NCBI GenBank assembly: GCA_003645395.1
Contig: QNFC01000133.1
Span: 1 to 5,410 of the forward strand
Reading direction: 5' to 3'
DNA: 5,410 nucleotides
Origin: Gammaproteobacteria bacterium
Lineage (GTDB): Bacteria; Pseudomonadota; Gammaproteobacteria; Immundisolibacterales; Immundisolibacteraceae
The notes under the pieces were generated by a model. That model saw only the letters and a program-made list of their open reading frames with translations. It was not told where the DNA came from and searched no databases. Both the position numbers and the translations under genes were made by a program. Below are positions 1 to 5,410 of this stretch, piece by piece (the stretch's first letter is position 1; the number at the start of each line of letters is the position of its first letter).

Positions 1-71
1 ACCCCTCTATCTACGGCGAAGTTACCGAATTTGATGTATTGCTTGAATGGCAAAAATACATGAGTGCCTGA
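1..71 (+). CDS. Rieske ring-hydroxylating oxygenase alpha subunit, C-terminal end only (cut by window edge)
   Basis: Only the last 22 codons are inside the window, in the frame starting at base 3, ending with TGA at 69-71. The visible tail (PSIYGEVTEFDVLLEWQKYMSA) matches 19 of 22 residues at the end of the complete alpha subunit encoded just downstream, so this is the 3' end of a paralogous alpha-subunit gene in the same orientation. The stop lies 28 bases before the next start, which fits a shared operon. The Rieske and iron-binding parts are outside the window, so it cannot be said whether this copy is intact or what its substrate is. Assignment rests wholly on similarity to its neighbour, which is strong for so short a piece. 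Confidence 0.85.
   Translation, partial: PSIYGEVTEFDVLLEWQKYMSA
11..63 (+). repeat. Direct repeat copy 1: 3' end of upstream alpha-subunit gene
   Basis: This stretch aligns without gaps to 1371-1423, exactly 1360 bases downstream, with 48 of 53 bases identical by direct reading, including an 18-base exact match at 11-28 and a 13-base exact match spanning the TGGCAAAAATACA region. It marks the shared coding end of two paralogous alpha-subunit genes. The similarity falls off outside it: the ten bases before match only about 6 of 10, and the spacers after the stops are unrelated. Confidence 0.9.
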
Positions 72-88
72 TGTTTATTGATTCAGCC

Positions 89-92
89 GGAG
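89..92 (+). promoter_or_regulatory. Ribosome binding site for the complete alpha-subunit gene
   Basis: GGAG lies 7 bases before the ATG at 100, a good Shine-Dalgarno match and spacing. It supports that start for the alpha-subunit gene over the ATG at 71, which is in another frame. Confidence 0.7.
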
Positions 93-99
93 TTACCCC

Positions 100-1431
100 A
101 TGCTAGTAAAAGAAAATTTAGGCCCCGCCGATTTTGAGCGCCTGGTCGACGAGGAAAACGCCACTGCCAGTCGGTTGATTTTTACTGATCAATCGATTTT
201 TGAACTCGAACAGGAAAAACTTTTTACCAAAGCCTGGCTCTACATTGGCCACGAAACCGAAATTCCCGATGAGGGCGATTACGTAACCCGGCAAATGGCC
301 ACCGACCCGGTGATTCTCAGTCGTGGCGCACACGGCAAAATCCATGTGCTGCTCAATTCATGTAGCCACCGCGGCACGCTGCTGTGCACCTCCGATGTCG
401 GTTCAACCAAAGGCTTTGTCTGCGCTTACCACGGCTGGGTGTTTGGCCTGGATGGATCGCTCAAGGCCACCGCCGATGACATGGACCTTTATGCGGGCAA
501 GGTCGATTTCAAAAACCTGGATCTAAAAACGGCGGCCCGGGTCGATACCTACGCAGGCTTGATCTTTGCCACCTGGGACGATGGCGCACCAGATCTGGCC
601 GACTACCTCGGCGATGCTCGCTGGTACCTCGATCTGTTTCACAACCGCACTCCGGAAGGCATGGAGGTGCTCGGCGCCCCGCATCGCTGGGTAGTAAACA
701 CGAACTGGAAACTCGGTGCGATGAATTTTGGTGCCGACGGCCCCCATGCTGTGAAAGTCCACGGGCCTATTACTGCGGCAACCTTCCAGGTGCCACCCAC
801 CGTCTTTCGCGATGCTCTGGTAGAAAGTCCAGCCGTAAGCATGGGCAATGGCCACAACGGCATCGTCACCCAGGTACCGGACTCACTCAAAGACCAGATC
901 CCACCCTATTTCGGCTTCAACCCCGACCTGATGGAAGTTTACGAAAAGCACCTTAATCCACAACAAAACGAACTCAACCGTCATTTGATCGCCGGCGTAA
1001 CCACCATGTTCCCGAATTTTTCTTCGGTGCAGGGGGCGAGTACGTTTGAGATGGACAAAATGCCAGTCAATTTCCTCGCCATTCGTGTCTGGCAACCGGT
1101 ATCTGCGACCCAGACCGAAATCTGGAACTGGTTCCTGGTTGAAAAGGAAGCTTCTGATGAATGGAAACAAGCATCGATGCTCGCCGGGGTAAGAACTTTC
1201 ACCGCTGGAGGCACCTTTGACCAGGATGATGCCGAAGCATGGGTGGGAATAGCCAAGGGAATAGAAGGCAACATTGCCCGCCAGGGAGACGTGAACTTCC
1301 AGATGGCACTGGCTTATCGGGACAGAACCATTCCGGGATTTCCTGGCCCAGGCAAGGTCTATCCATCCAACTACGGCGAAGTTACCGAGTTTGACATTTT
1401 GCTGGAATGGCAAAAATACATGAAGGCCTAA
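100..1431 (+). CDS. Rieske non-heme iron ring-hydroxylating oxygenase, alpha (large) subunit
   Basis: Catalytic large subunit of a cytoplasmic aromatic-ring-hydroxylating oxygenase, which uses O2 and electrons passed by a ferredoxin/reductase chain to oxidise an aromatic or polycyclic substrate. The 443-residue length is normal for the family. The N-terminal Rieske domain (about 40-155) has the complete [2Fe-2S] pattern C88-x-H90-x17-C108-x2-H111. The C-terminal catalytic domain (about 180-440) has N202-W-K and D213-x2-H216-x4-H221, matching the bridging Asp and the two iron-ligand His. The third iron ligand should be one of the aspartates in DQDD (374-377). The residue before the first ligand His is Pro (GADGPH), where well-known members such as naphthalene and biphenyl dioxygenases have Tyr. 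It lies between a paralogous alpha gene and a beta gene, 53 bases before the latter. Family is certain; the substrate (naphthalene-, biphenyl-, salicylate- or steroid-like) cannot be told from sequence. Confidence 0.95.
   Translation: MLVKENLGPADFERLVDEENATASRLIFTDQSIFELEQEKLFTKAWLYIGHETEIPDEGDYVTRQMATDPVILSRGAHGKIHVLLNSCSHRGTLLCTSDVGSTKGFVCAYHGWVFGLDGSLKATADDMDLYAGKVDFKNLDLKTAARVDTYAGLIFATWDDGAPDLADYLGDARWYLDLFHNRTPEGMEVLGAPHRWVVNTNWKLGAMNFGADGPHAVKVHGPITAATFQVPPTVFRDALVESPAVSMGNGHNGIVTQVPDSLKDQIPPYFGFNPDLMEVYEKHLNPQQNELNRHLIAGVTTMFPNFSSVQGASTFEMDKMPVNFLAIRVWQPVSATQTEIWNWFLVEKEASDEWKQASMLAGVRTFTAGGTFDQDDAEAWVGIAKGIEGNIARQGDVNFQMALAYRDRTIPGFPGPGKVYPSNYGEVTEFDILLEWQKYMKA
1371..1423 (+). repeat. 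Direct repeat copy 2: 3' end of complete alpha-subunit gene
   Basis: Partner of the stretch at 11-63, with 48 of 53 bases identical and no gaps. It encodes the conserved tail YGEVTEFD(I/V)LLEWQKYM. Several differences are at third codon positions, as expected for duplicated coding sequence under selection or homogenised by gene conversion. Confidence 0.9.
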
Positions 1432-1469
1432 ACCTTCACCGCTAATTCCATTTAATGACTGACCCACAC

Positions 1470-1474
1470 AAGGA
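1470..1474 (+). promoter_or_regulatory. Ribosome binding site for the beta-subunit gene
   Basis: AAGGA ends 10 bases before the ATG at 1485. The spacing is slightly long but acceptable. It supports translation of the beta subunit from its own site in a 53-base spacer with no evident terminator. Confidence 0.6.
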
Positions 1475-1484
1475 TGATTGAGCC

Positions 1485-1997
1485 ATGACCAAACCCGTAA
1501 GCGAGACCGAATACCGTGAACTCACCGACTTCCTTTACCATGAAGCCGAGCTACTTAGTGACCAGGACTATCCCGCCTGGGGGAAAATGCTGGCGGATGA
1601 CCTACACTACGTTATTCCAGTGCCGCAATTCATGGACCCAACCGGTGCTCGAGAAATTGGTATCGGCAACGGCTATTTTGATGACGATATCCACAGCATG
1701 CGAATCCGCCTACAGCTGCTCAGCAGCCCGCAGACCACCACGGCCGAAAATGTCCGCTCACTGCTCAATCACGTCGTCACCAATGTCCGCGTGAGCCAGG
1801 CTGGCGACAATGAATACCGATGCAATAGCTGTATCACCGTGCACCGTACTCGGTTTAACAAAAAAGATCCGACAATAATCTCTGGCCGCCGCAATGACCT
1901 GATTCGCCGTACTGACAGTGGCTTCCAACTGGTCAGCCGAGAGGTCAAGCTGAACCAGTCGGTACTGATGTCTTCAAACGTCAGCTATTTCTTTTAG
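1485..1997 (+). CDS. Ring-hydroxylating oxygenase, beta (small) subunit
   Basis: Small subunit of the terminal oxygenase. In the characterised family it has an NTF2/SnoaL-like cone fold, carries no metal, and packs with alpha subunits as an alpha3beta3 hexamer. The 170-residue length is typical. Recognisable features are the N-terminal helix region with FLYHEAELLSDQDYPAW (about 16-32), the following YVIPVP strand (about 43-48), the central FDDDIHSMRIRLQLL segment (about 65-79), and the family's typical hydrophobic end SSNVSYFF. It lies directly after the alpha gene and is the only beta subunit in view, so it may serve both alpha copies. It is the last gene before a 304-base non-coding gap, so it probably ends the visible part of the operon. 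Family assignment is strong; substrate is unknown. Confidence 0.93.
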   Translation: MTKPVSETEYRELTDFLYHEAELLSDQDYPAWGKMLADDLHYVIPVPQFMDPTGAREIGIGNGYFDDDIHSMRIRLQLLSSPQTTTAENVRSLLNHVVTNVRVSQAGDNEYRCNSCITVHRTRFNKKDPTIISGRRNDLIRRTDSGFQLVSREVKLNQSVLMSSNVSYFF

Positions 1998-2301
1998 GGA
2001 AATTCCTGACGGGTCTTTATCGGACGGTCGCCAAAAGCGCTTTAACTGACCCAGGGTTCTATCAAAGTCGAACCCGGTGCTTTCTCTTCGTGGAGCCGGC
2101 TGGCCCGGCGTTTGTCCGTCCGTCATTTGTTTATGGCGTAGATTTGTAGGGGCAATCCCTCATAGAATAGGCGGCATCGAGCTCGTGATCAGACGGGAAT
2201 TCTCTTTCCCCAGCCAATCTCTATTGAGTCAGTGAGATCGGCTCTGATCACCGTCGTCAAACCTGATTACCCGTCATCTCTACCAACGGAACTTTACGTA
2301 C
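1998..2301. other. Intergenic region between oxygenase beta gene and pckG, with several small dyads
   Basis: I see no convincing gene here. It contains a perfect 10-base palindrome AAAGCGCTTT (2034-2043) and four small inverted repeats: GGGTTC/GAACCC (2054-2075), GCCGG/CCGGC (2095-2109), AGGG/CCCT (2148-2160) and GGGAA/TTCCC (2195-2210). The palindrome TGATCA occurs at 2186, 2245 and 2307, the last inside the start of pckG, about 60 bases apart. The region should hold the end of the oxygenase transcript and the promoter of pckG, but no textbook -35/-10 pair stands out; TAGAAT at 2163-2168 is the best -10-like hexamer, with no good -35 box 16-18 bases before it. Confidence 0.5.
2054..2089 (+). 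terminator. Candidate weak terminator after the oxygenase operon
   Basis: A 6-bp stem GGGTTC (2054-2059) / GAACCC (2070-2075) with a 10-base loop is followed by GGTGCTTTCTCTT, which is T-rich but lacks a clean T-run. It sits 57 bases after the beta-subunit stop. The stem is short and the T-tract poor, so this is tentative; a second GC-rich dyad at 2095-2109 could act instead or as well. Confidence 0.3.
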
Positions 2302-4062
2302 ATGACTGATCACACCAGCAACAAAGAACTCGCCGACTGGGTCGCCGAGGTCGCCGCCCTCACCGTGCCAGATCAAATTCACTGGTGTGACGGATCGCAA
2401 CAGGAGTATGACCAGTTAACCGCAGAAATGGTCGCTGACGGCACCCTGTTGCCACTCAACCCGACTACTCACCCAAATAGTTTTCTGCACCGTTCCGACC
2501 CCTCGGATGTTGCCCGTACCGAACACCTGACCTATGTCTGCACCACCGACCCCGAGGTCAGTGGGCCAAACAACCAATGGATGTCGCCGGCCGACGGCCA
2601 CGCTAAAGTGGACGACCTGTTCGCCGGTGCCATGAAAGGCCGCACCCTTTACGTGGTGCCCTACTGCATGGGTCCGCTGGAATCTCCCTTCTCCCGGTGC
2701 GGAGTTGAGATCACCGATAGCCCCTACGTGGCTGCCAGCATGCGCATCATGACCCGCATGGGTAGTGCCGCATTGCAGCGGATAGAAAAAGGCGGCCCCT
2801 TTGTAAAAGGTCTGCATTCCATCGGCGATTTAAGTCCCGACCGCCGCTTTATCATGCATTTCCCCGAAGAGCTGATGATCAAAAGCATTGGCTCTGGATA
2901 TGGCGGCAACGCCCTGCTGGGCAAAAAGTGCCACGCTCTACGTATTGCCAGCTACCAGGCCCAGACCGAAGGCTGGATGGCCGAACACATGCTCATTGTC
3001 GGCATCGAAAACCCCCAGGGCGAGATTCATTACGTCGCAGCAGCCTTCCCATCAGCCTGTGGCAAAACCAACATGGCGATGCTGATTCCGCCGACCGAAT
3101 ACGAAGGCTATAAGGTCTGGACCGTTGGCGACGACATCGCCTGGCTTCACCCGGGAGATGACGGCCGACTCTGGGCGATCAACCCTGAGGCCGGATTTTT
3201 TGGTGTCGCCCCTGGTACCGGCGTTGAAACCAACCCCAACGCCACCCATATGCTCGACCGCGACTGTATCTTTACCAATGTTGCACTCACCGCCGACAAC
3301 CGCCCCTGGTGGGAAGGACTCTCCGACGAGACCCCAGTCACCGACTGGCAGGGCAACCCCTACGACCCGGCCAACGGCAAGGCAGCGCAGGCTAATTCAC
3401 GGTTCACGGTTTCCGCCAAACAGTGTGCCAGCTATTCGAGCGAGGCTGATGCTCCCGGTGGCGTACCGATTTCTGCAATTATTTTTGGCGGCCGACGGCC
3501 CAATCTGTTACCGCTGGTATTTGAAAGTAAAAGCTGGAACCACGGCGTGCTCGTGGGTGCCTCGGTGGCCTCTGAAACCACCGCTGCGCAGAGCGGCGCA
3601 GTCGGCGTGGTCCGTCGCGATCCGATGGCAATGAAACCCTTCTGTGGCTACAACTTTGGCGACTACTGGGGCCATTGGCTAACAATGGGTGAGAGAGTCC
3701 CAAACATGCCAAAAATATTCCACGTTAACTGGTTTCGTCAGGATGAAGATGGCAACTTCATGTGGCCCGGATTCGGCGACAACATGCGTGTACTCGACTG
3801 GGTACTTGAGCGCTGCCGTGGCAACGCCCCGGCACAGGAAACGCCCATTGGTTACGTGCCTACTTCTGGCAGTGTCAATATCAGCGGCCTTGATATTGAC
3901 GACGCAACCATGTCTCGCCTGAGTGCGATTGATACTGATGCCTGGTTAAGTGAAATTGACGACATTGAAGAATACTTGCAGAGCTATGGCGATCAGCTTC
4001 CTCAGGAACTGCTGGCCCAGGTCGACGAGGTAAGAAGCAACCTGCAACAATCAGCCAGCTAA
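2302..4062 (+). CDS. pckG: Phosphoenolpyruvate carboxykinase (GTP)
   Basis: Converts oxaloacetate plus GTP to PEP plus CO2 and GDP, the entry step of gluconeogenesis from TCA intermediates, in the cytoplasm. The 586-residue length is close to the usual 590-620. GTP-class motifs appear in order: SGYGGNALLGKKCHALRIAS (197-216, with a Mn-ligand Lys at 208/209), the EH of AEHML (H229, Mn ligand), the P-loop FPSACGKTN (249-257) with the class-specific reactive C253, the kinase-2 GDDIAWL (276-282, metal-binding Asp), FGGRRP (395-400), GYNFGDYWGHW (449-459), and the guanine-site region HVNWFRQDEDGNFMWPGFGDN (474-494). All key residues seen are present, so it should be active. The Shine-Dalgarno is weak (GGAA about 10 bases before ATG), but the N-terminus fits the family. 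It has its own 304-base upstream region, so it is probably transcribed separately from the oxygenase genes. Confidence 0.98.
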   Translation: MTDHTSNKELADWVAEVAALTVPDQIHWCDGSQQEYDQLTAEMVADGTLLPLNPTTHPNSFLHRSDPSDVARTEHLTYVCTTDPEVSGPNNQWMSPADGHAKVDDLFAGAMKGRTLYVVPYCMGPLESPFSRCGVEITDSPYVAASMRIMTRMGSAALQRIEKGGPFVKGLHSIGDLSPDRRFIMHFPEELMIKSIGSGYGGNALLGKKCHALRIASYQAQTEGWMAEHMLIVGIENPQGEIHYVAAAFPSACGKTNMAMLIPPTEYEGYKVWTVGDDIAWLHPGDDGRLWAINPEAGFFGVAPGTGVETNPNATHMLDRDCIFTNVALTADNRPWWEGLSDETPVTDWQGNPYDPANGKAAQANSRFTVSAKQCASYSSEADAPGGVPISAIIFGGRRPNLLPLVFESKSWNHGVLVGASVASETTAAQSGAVGVVRRDPMAMKPFCGYNFGDYWGHWLTMGERVPNMPKIFHVNWFRQDEDGNFMWPGFGDNMRVLDWVLERCRGNAPAQETPIGYVPTSGSVNISGLDIDDATMSRLSAIDTDAWLSEIDDIEEYLQSYGDQLPQELLAQVDEVRSNLQQSAS

Positions 4063-4107
4063 CTGACGGCTAACACCGGTGGCGCCTTAAGCGATGTCGG
4101 TGTCAGT
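4062..4107. other. Imperfect dyads in the pckG to transporter spacer
   Basis: ACTGAC (4062-4067, overlapping the pckG stop) is complementary to GTCAGT (4102-4107), and ACACCG (4073-4078) to CGGTGT (4098-4103). The two stems overlap and so exclude each other. The segment also holds the palindromes CACCGGTG (4074-4081) and GGCGCC (4081-4086). There is no T-run after either stem, so a Rho-independent terminator is not supported. A protein-binding site or a structured leader is possible but unproven. Confidence 0.3.
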
Positions 4108-4127
4108 CCGATAAACTGTTTCCGGCC

Positions 4128-4979
4128 ATGATCAGCGCAATCATCCCCTGGTTTCTCGCCCTGCTGATGTTCGGCATGGGTCTGGGGCTGACACTGGCTG
4201 ATTTTTTTCGCATCGCCCAGTTCCCCAAAGCTGCGGCGGTGGGATTGACCGGGCAGTTGCTATTACTACCTGTGTGCGGATTCCTGGTTGCCAGTAGTGT
4301 GCCGATGCGACCGGAGTTTGCCGTTGGCCTCTGTCTGCTCACCCTTTGTCCCGGCGGCGCCTTGTCTAATTTGTTCACCTATCTGGGCCGTGGCGACGTC
4401 GCCCTGTCGGTGAGCATGACCGCCCTGTCCGGGCTGGTTACTGTTTTTACTATCCCCATCGGCCTCAACCTGGCCCTTAGCCATTTCGCTGACAGTAGCA
4501 CTGCCCTGTCGTTACCGGTGGGCGAGACCGCTCTTCGAATTATGATGATCACGGTGATACCCGTCGCCCTGGGCATGCTGGTACTGCACCGCTGGCCGCG
4601 GTTCGCCAGGCAGGCCGAAATTTGGGTTCGGCGTGGCAACATGGGGTTTTTACCGGTAATCATCATCGCCATGCTCGGCGCAGAAAGCGGTAAATGGTTC
4701 GAAAACCTGATGGAGGCCGGTGCCATCACCGTGACTTTTAATATATTCACCATCGCCATGGGTTACTTCTTGGGACGAGGCTTTCGTCTGCCCCGAAACC
4801 GGGTAACCACCCTCGCAATCGAAGTCGGTGCGCAAAATGCCATGTTGGGGGTCGCCATTGCCGCCAGCCCGAGCATGCTTGGCAATTCCGTCGTGGCCAT
4901 TGTGCCGTCGGTTTATGCGGTAACTATGGTGTTTTTGCTGGCTGTTTATGTGGGCATCGTTAATCGAGTGCACGGATAA
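4128..4979 (+). CDS. BASS-family (bile acid:sodium symporter) membrane transporter
   Basis: Polytopic inner-membrane protein of 283 residues with about nine hydrophobic segments, in the size range of bacterial bile acid:Na+ symporter relatives. Family signatures are visible: the first membrane segment ending MFGMGLGLTLADF (14-26), the CPGGALSNLFTYLGRGDVALS stretch (about 74-94), and EVGAQNAML (232-240), where E232 and Q236 match the Na+-site Glu and Gln known in structurally studied members. Family members move organic anions such as bile acids, pyruvate or other carboxylates with Na+; the name does not show that this one moves bile acids. The ATG at 4128 is the first start codon after an in-frame stop at 4071-4073. 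It has no clear Shine-Dalgarno. It lies 65 bases after pckG on the same strand, so co-transcription is possible. The end is convergent with the next gene. Confidence 0.92.
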   Translation: MISAIIPWFLALLMFGMGLGLTLADFFRIAQFPKAAAVGLTGQLLLLPVCGFLVASSVPMRPEFAVGLCLLTLCPGGALSNLFTYLGRGDVALSVSMTALSGLVTVFTIPIGLNLALSHFADSSTALSLPVGETALRIMMITVIPVALGMLVLHRWPRFARQAEIWVRRGNMGFLPVIIIAMLGAESGKWFENLMEAGAITVTFNIFTIAMGYFLGRGFRLPRNRVTTLAIEVGAQNAMLGVAIAASPSMLGNSVVAIVPSVYAVTMVFLLAVYVGIVNRVHG

Positions 4980-4993
4980 ACAATTTCGGGCAA

Positions 4994-5410
4994 TTAGTCG
5001 TCCGATTCCAGCAATGCTTTCCCACCTACCAGGCCGCCTTTGTAAACGCTGGAAACAAATTCCACTGCGCCCTGCTCTGCGCCCTTCGCAGGAATAAAAT
5101 CCGCCGTCCAGACCACTCGAGTAGCATCGCCTTCGGTAACAACGGCAAAGCACGAACTGTAATCACTAAATGGCACCTCGCCATCAATGATTTTATAAGT
5201 GTAGTGATCCTCTTCAACCCGTTCGATCTGCTCCTCGAACAGTACGCCACCATCCGGCATCTGCAGACGCCGGACAGCGCCAATACCACTACCGGTCACC
5301 GAACACTCCTGCGCCGACGGGAACCAGGGCGACATATCACCAAAGTCCCCCATCACCCGCCAGACCTCCTCCAGGCTCGCCTGAATAACAATTTCTTCGT
5401 GAATCTGAGC
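4994..5410 (-). CDS. SRPBCC-family protein (polyketide cyclase/START-like), N-terminus cut by window edge
   Basis: The reading frame is open from the TAA at 4994-4996 (minus strand) to the right edge, giving 138 residues with no start in view. A GTG codon at 5354-5356 is an internal Val, because the frame upstream of it continues the family pattern (AQIHEEIVIQASLEEVWRV, then MGDFGDMSPWFP). The IVIQAS..EVW..MGDF opening, IGAVRRLQMPDGG, the YKIIDGEVPFSDY segment, the VVWTADFIP strand and a C-terminal helix ending in KGGL are typical of the SRPBCC/Bet v1-like fold, a helix-grip fold with a hydrophobic ligand cavity. Family length is about 140-150 residues, so only a few residues are missing. The biochemical role and ligand are unknown. 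It is convergent with the BASS gene, with 14 bases between stops, so it belongs to another transcript. Confidence 0.85.
   Translation of the reverse strand, partial: AQIHEEIVIQASLEEVWRVMGDFGDMSPWFPSAQECSVTGSGIGAVRRLQMPDGGVLFEEQIERVEEDHYTYKIIDGEVPFSDYSSCFAVVTEGDATRVVWTADFIPAKGAEQGAVEFVSSVYKGGLVGGKALLESDD

Noticed and set aside
11..1423. The 53-base direct repeats as insertion-sequence ends or attachment sites
   Set aside because: They are in-frame homologous coding ends of two paralogous genes, and no transposase, integrase or inverted repeat is present.
883..1467. Long open frame on the minus strand opposite the alpha-subunit gene (194 codons)
   Set aside because: It overlaps a certain Rieske gene over most of its length and its translation has no recognisable domain. 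It is an antisense shadow.
2163..2168. TAGAAT as a sigma-70 -10 box for pckG
   Set aside because: The hexamer is reasonable but no acceptable -35 element lies 16-18 bases upstream, so I did not list it as a separate promoter.
2232..2251. GTGA...TCAC as a CRP-type site upstream of pckG
   Set aside because: The half-sites are separated by 12 bases rather than the 6 expected for a CRP/Vfr site.
4650..5153. Minus-strand open frame of 167 codons spanning the end of the BASS gene and part of the SRPBCC gene
   Set aside because: It conflicts with two well-supported genes, one on each strand, and its translation looks compositionally random.
5026..5289. Second minus-strand frame inside the SRPBCC gene
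   Set aside because: It is a frame-shifted reading of the SRPBCC coding sequence, which itself shows clear family motifs.
5354..5356. GTG as the start codon of the SRPBCC gene
   Set aside because: The frame stays open to the window edge and the upstream residues (IVIQAS..EVW) match the conserved N-terminal part of the fold, so this GTG is internal.

Overview
The window reads as ordinary, densely coding bacterial DNA, probably from a heterotrophic gammaproteobacterium, perhaps a marine one. That placement is inferred from moderate GC, gene content (Rieske ring-hydroxylating oxygenase, GTP-type PEP carboxykinase, BASS transporter, SRPBCC protein) and protein style. It is not a firm taxonomic call.

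Layout. Positions 1-71 hold the last 22 codons of a Rieske oxygenase alpha-subunit gene. A complete, closely related alpha-subunit gene follows at 100-1431, then the beta subunit at 1485-1997. All three lie on the + strand with short gaps and visible Shine-Dalgarno sequences, so they look like one transcription unit encoding a two-component-type terminal oxygenase with at least two alternative alpha subunits. No ferredoxin or reductase gene is in view.

A 304-base gap (1998-2301) with several small dyads, including a candidate weak terminator, separates this unit from a complete pckG (2302-4062, + strand). After a 65-base spacer comes a BASS-family (bile acid:sodium symporter type) membrane transporter (4128-4979, + strand). 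Its stop faces, 14 bases away, the stop of a minus-strand SRPBCC-family gene (4994-5410) that runs off the right edge.

How the genes may work together. The oxygenase would insert oxygen into an aromatic or polycyclic substrate. Ring degradation feeds acetyl-CoA and TCA intermediates, and PEP carboxykinase converts oxaloacetate to PEP for gluconeogenesis during growth on such carbon. The BASS protein could import an organic anion, and the SRPBCC protein has a fold that often binds hydrophobic ligands. This linkage is inference from gene order; pckG and the two genes after it may simply be neighbours. I found no mobile element, CRISPR array, tRNA or rRNA, and no clearly new system. The most notable points are the tandem alpha paralogs with nearly identical 3' ends and the unusual residue next to the first iron-ligand histidine.
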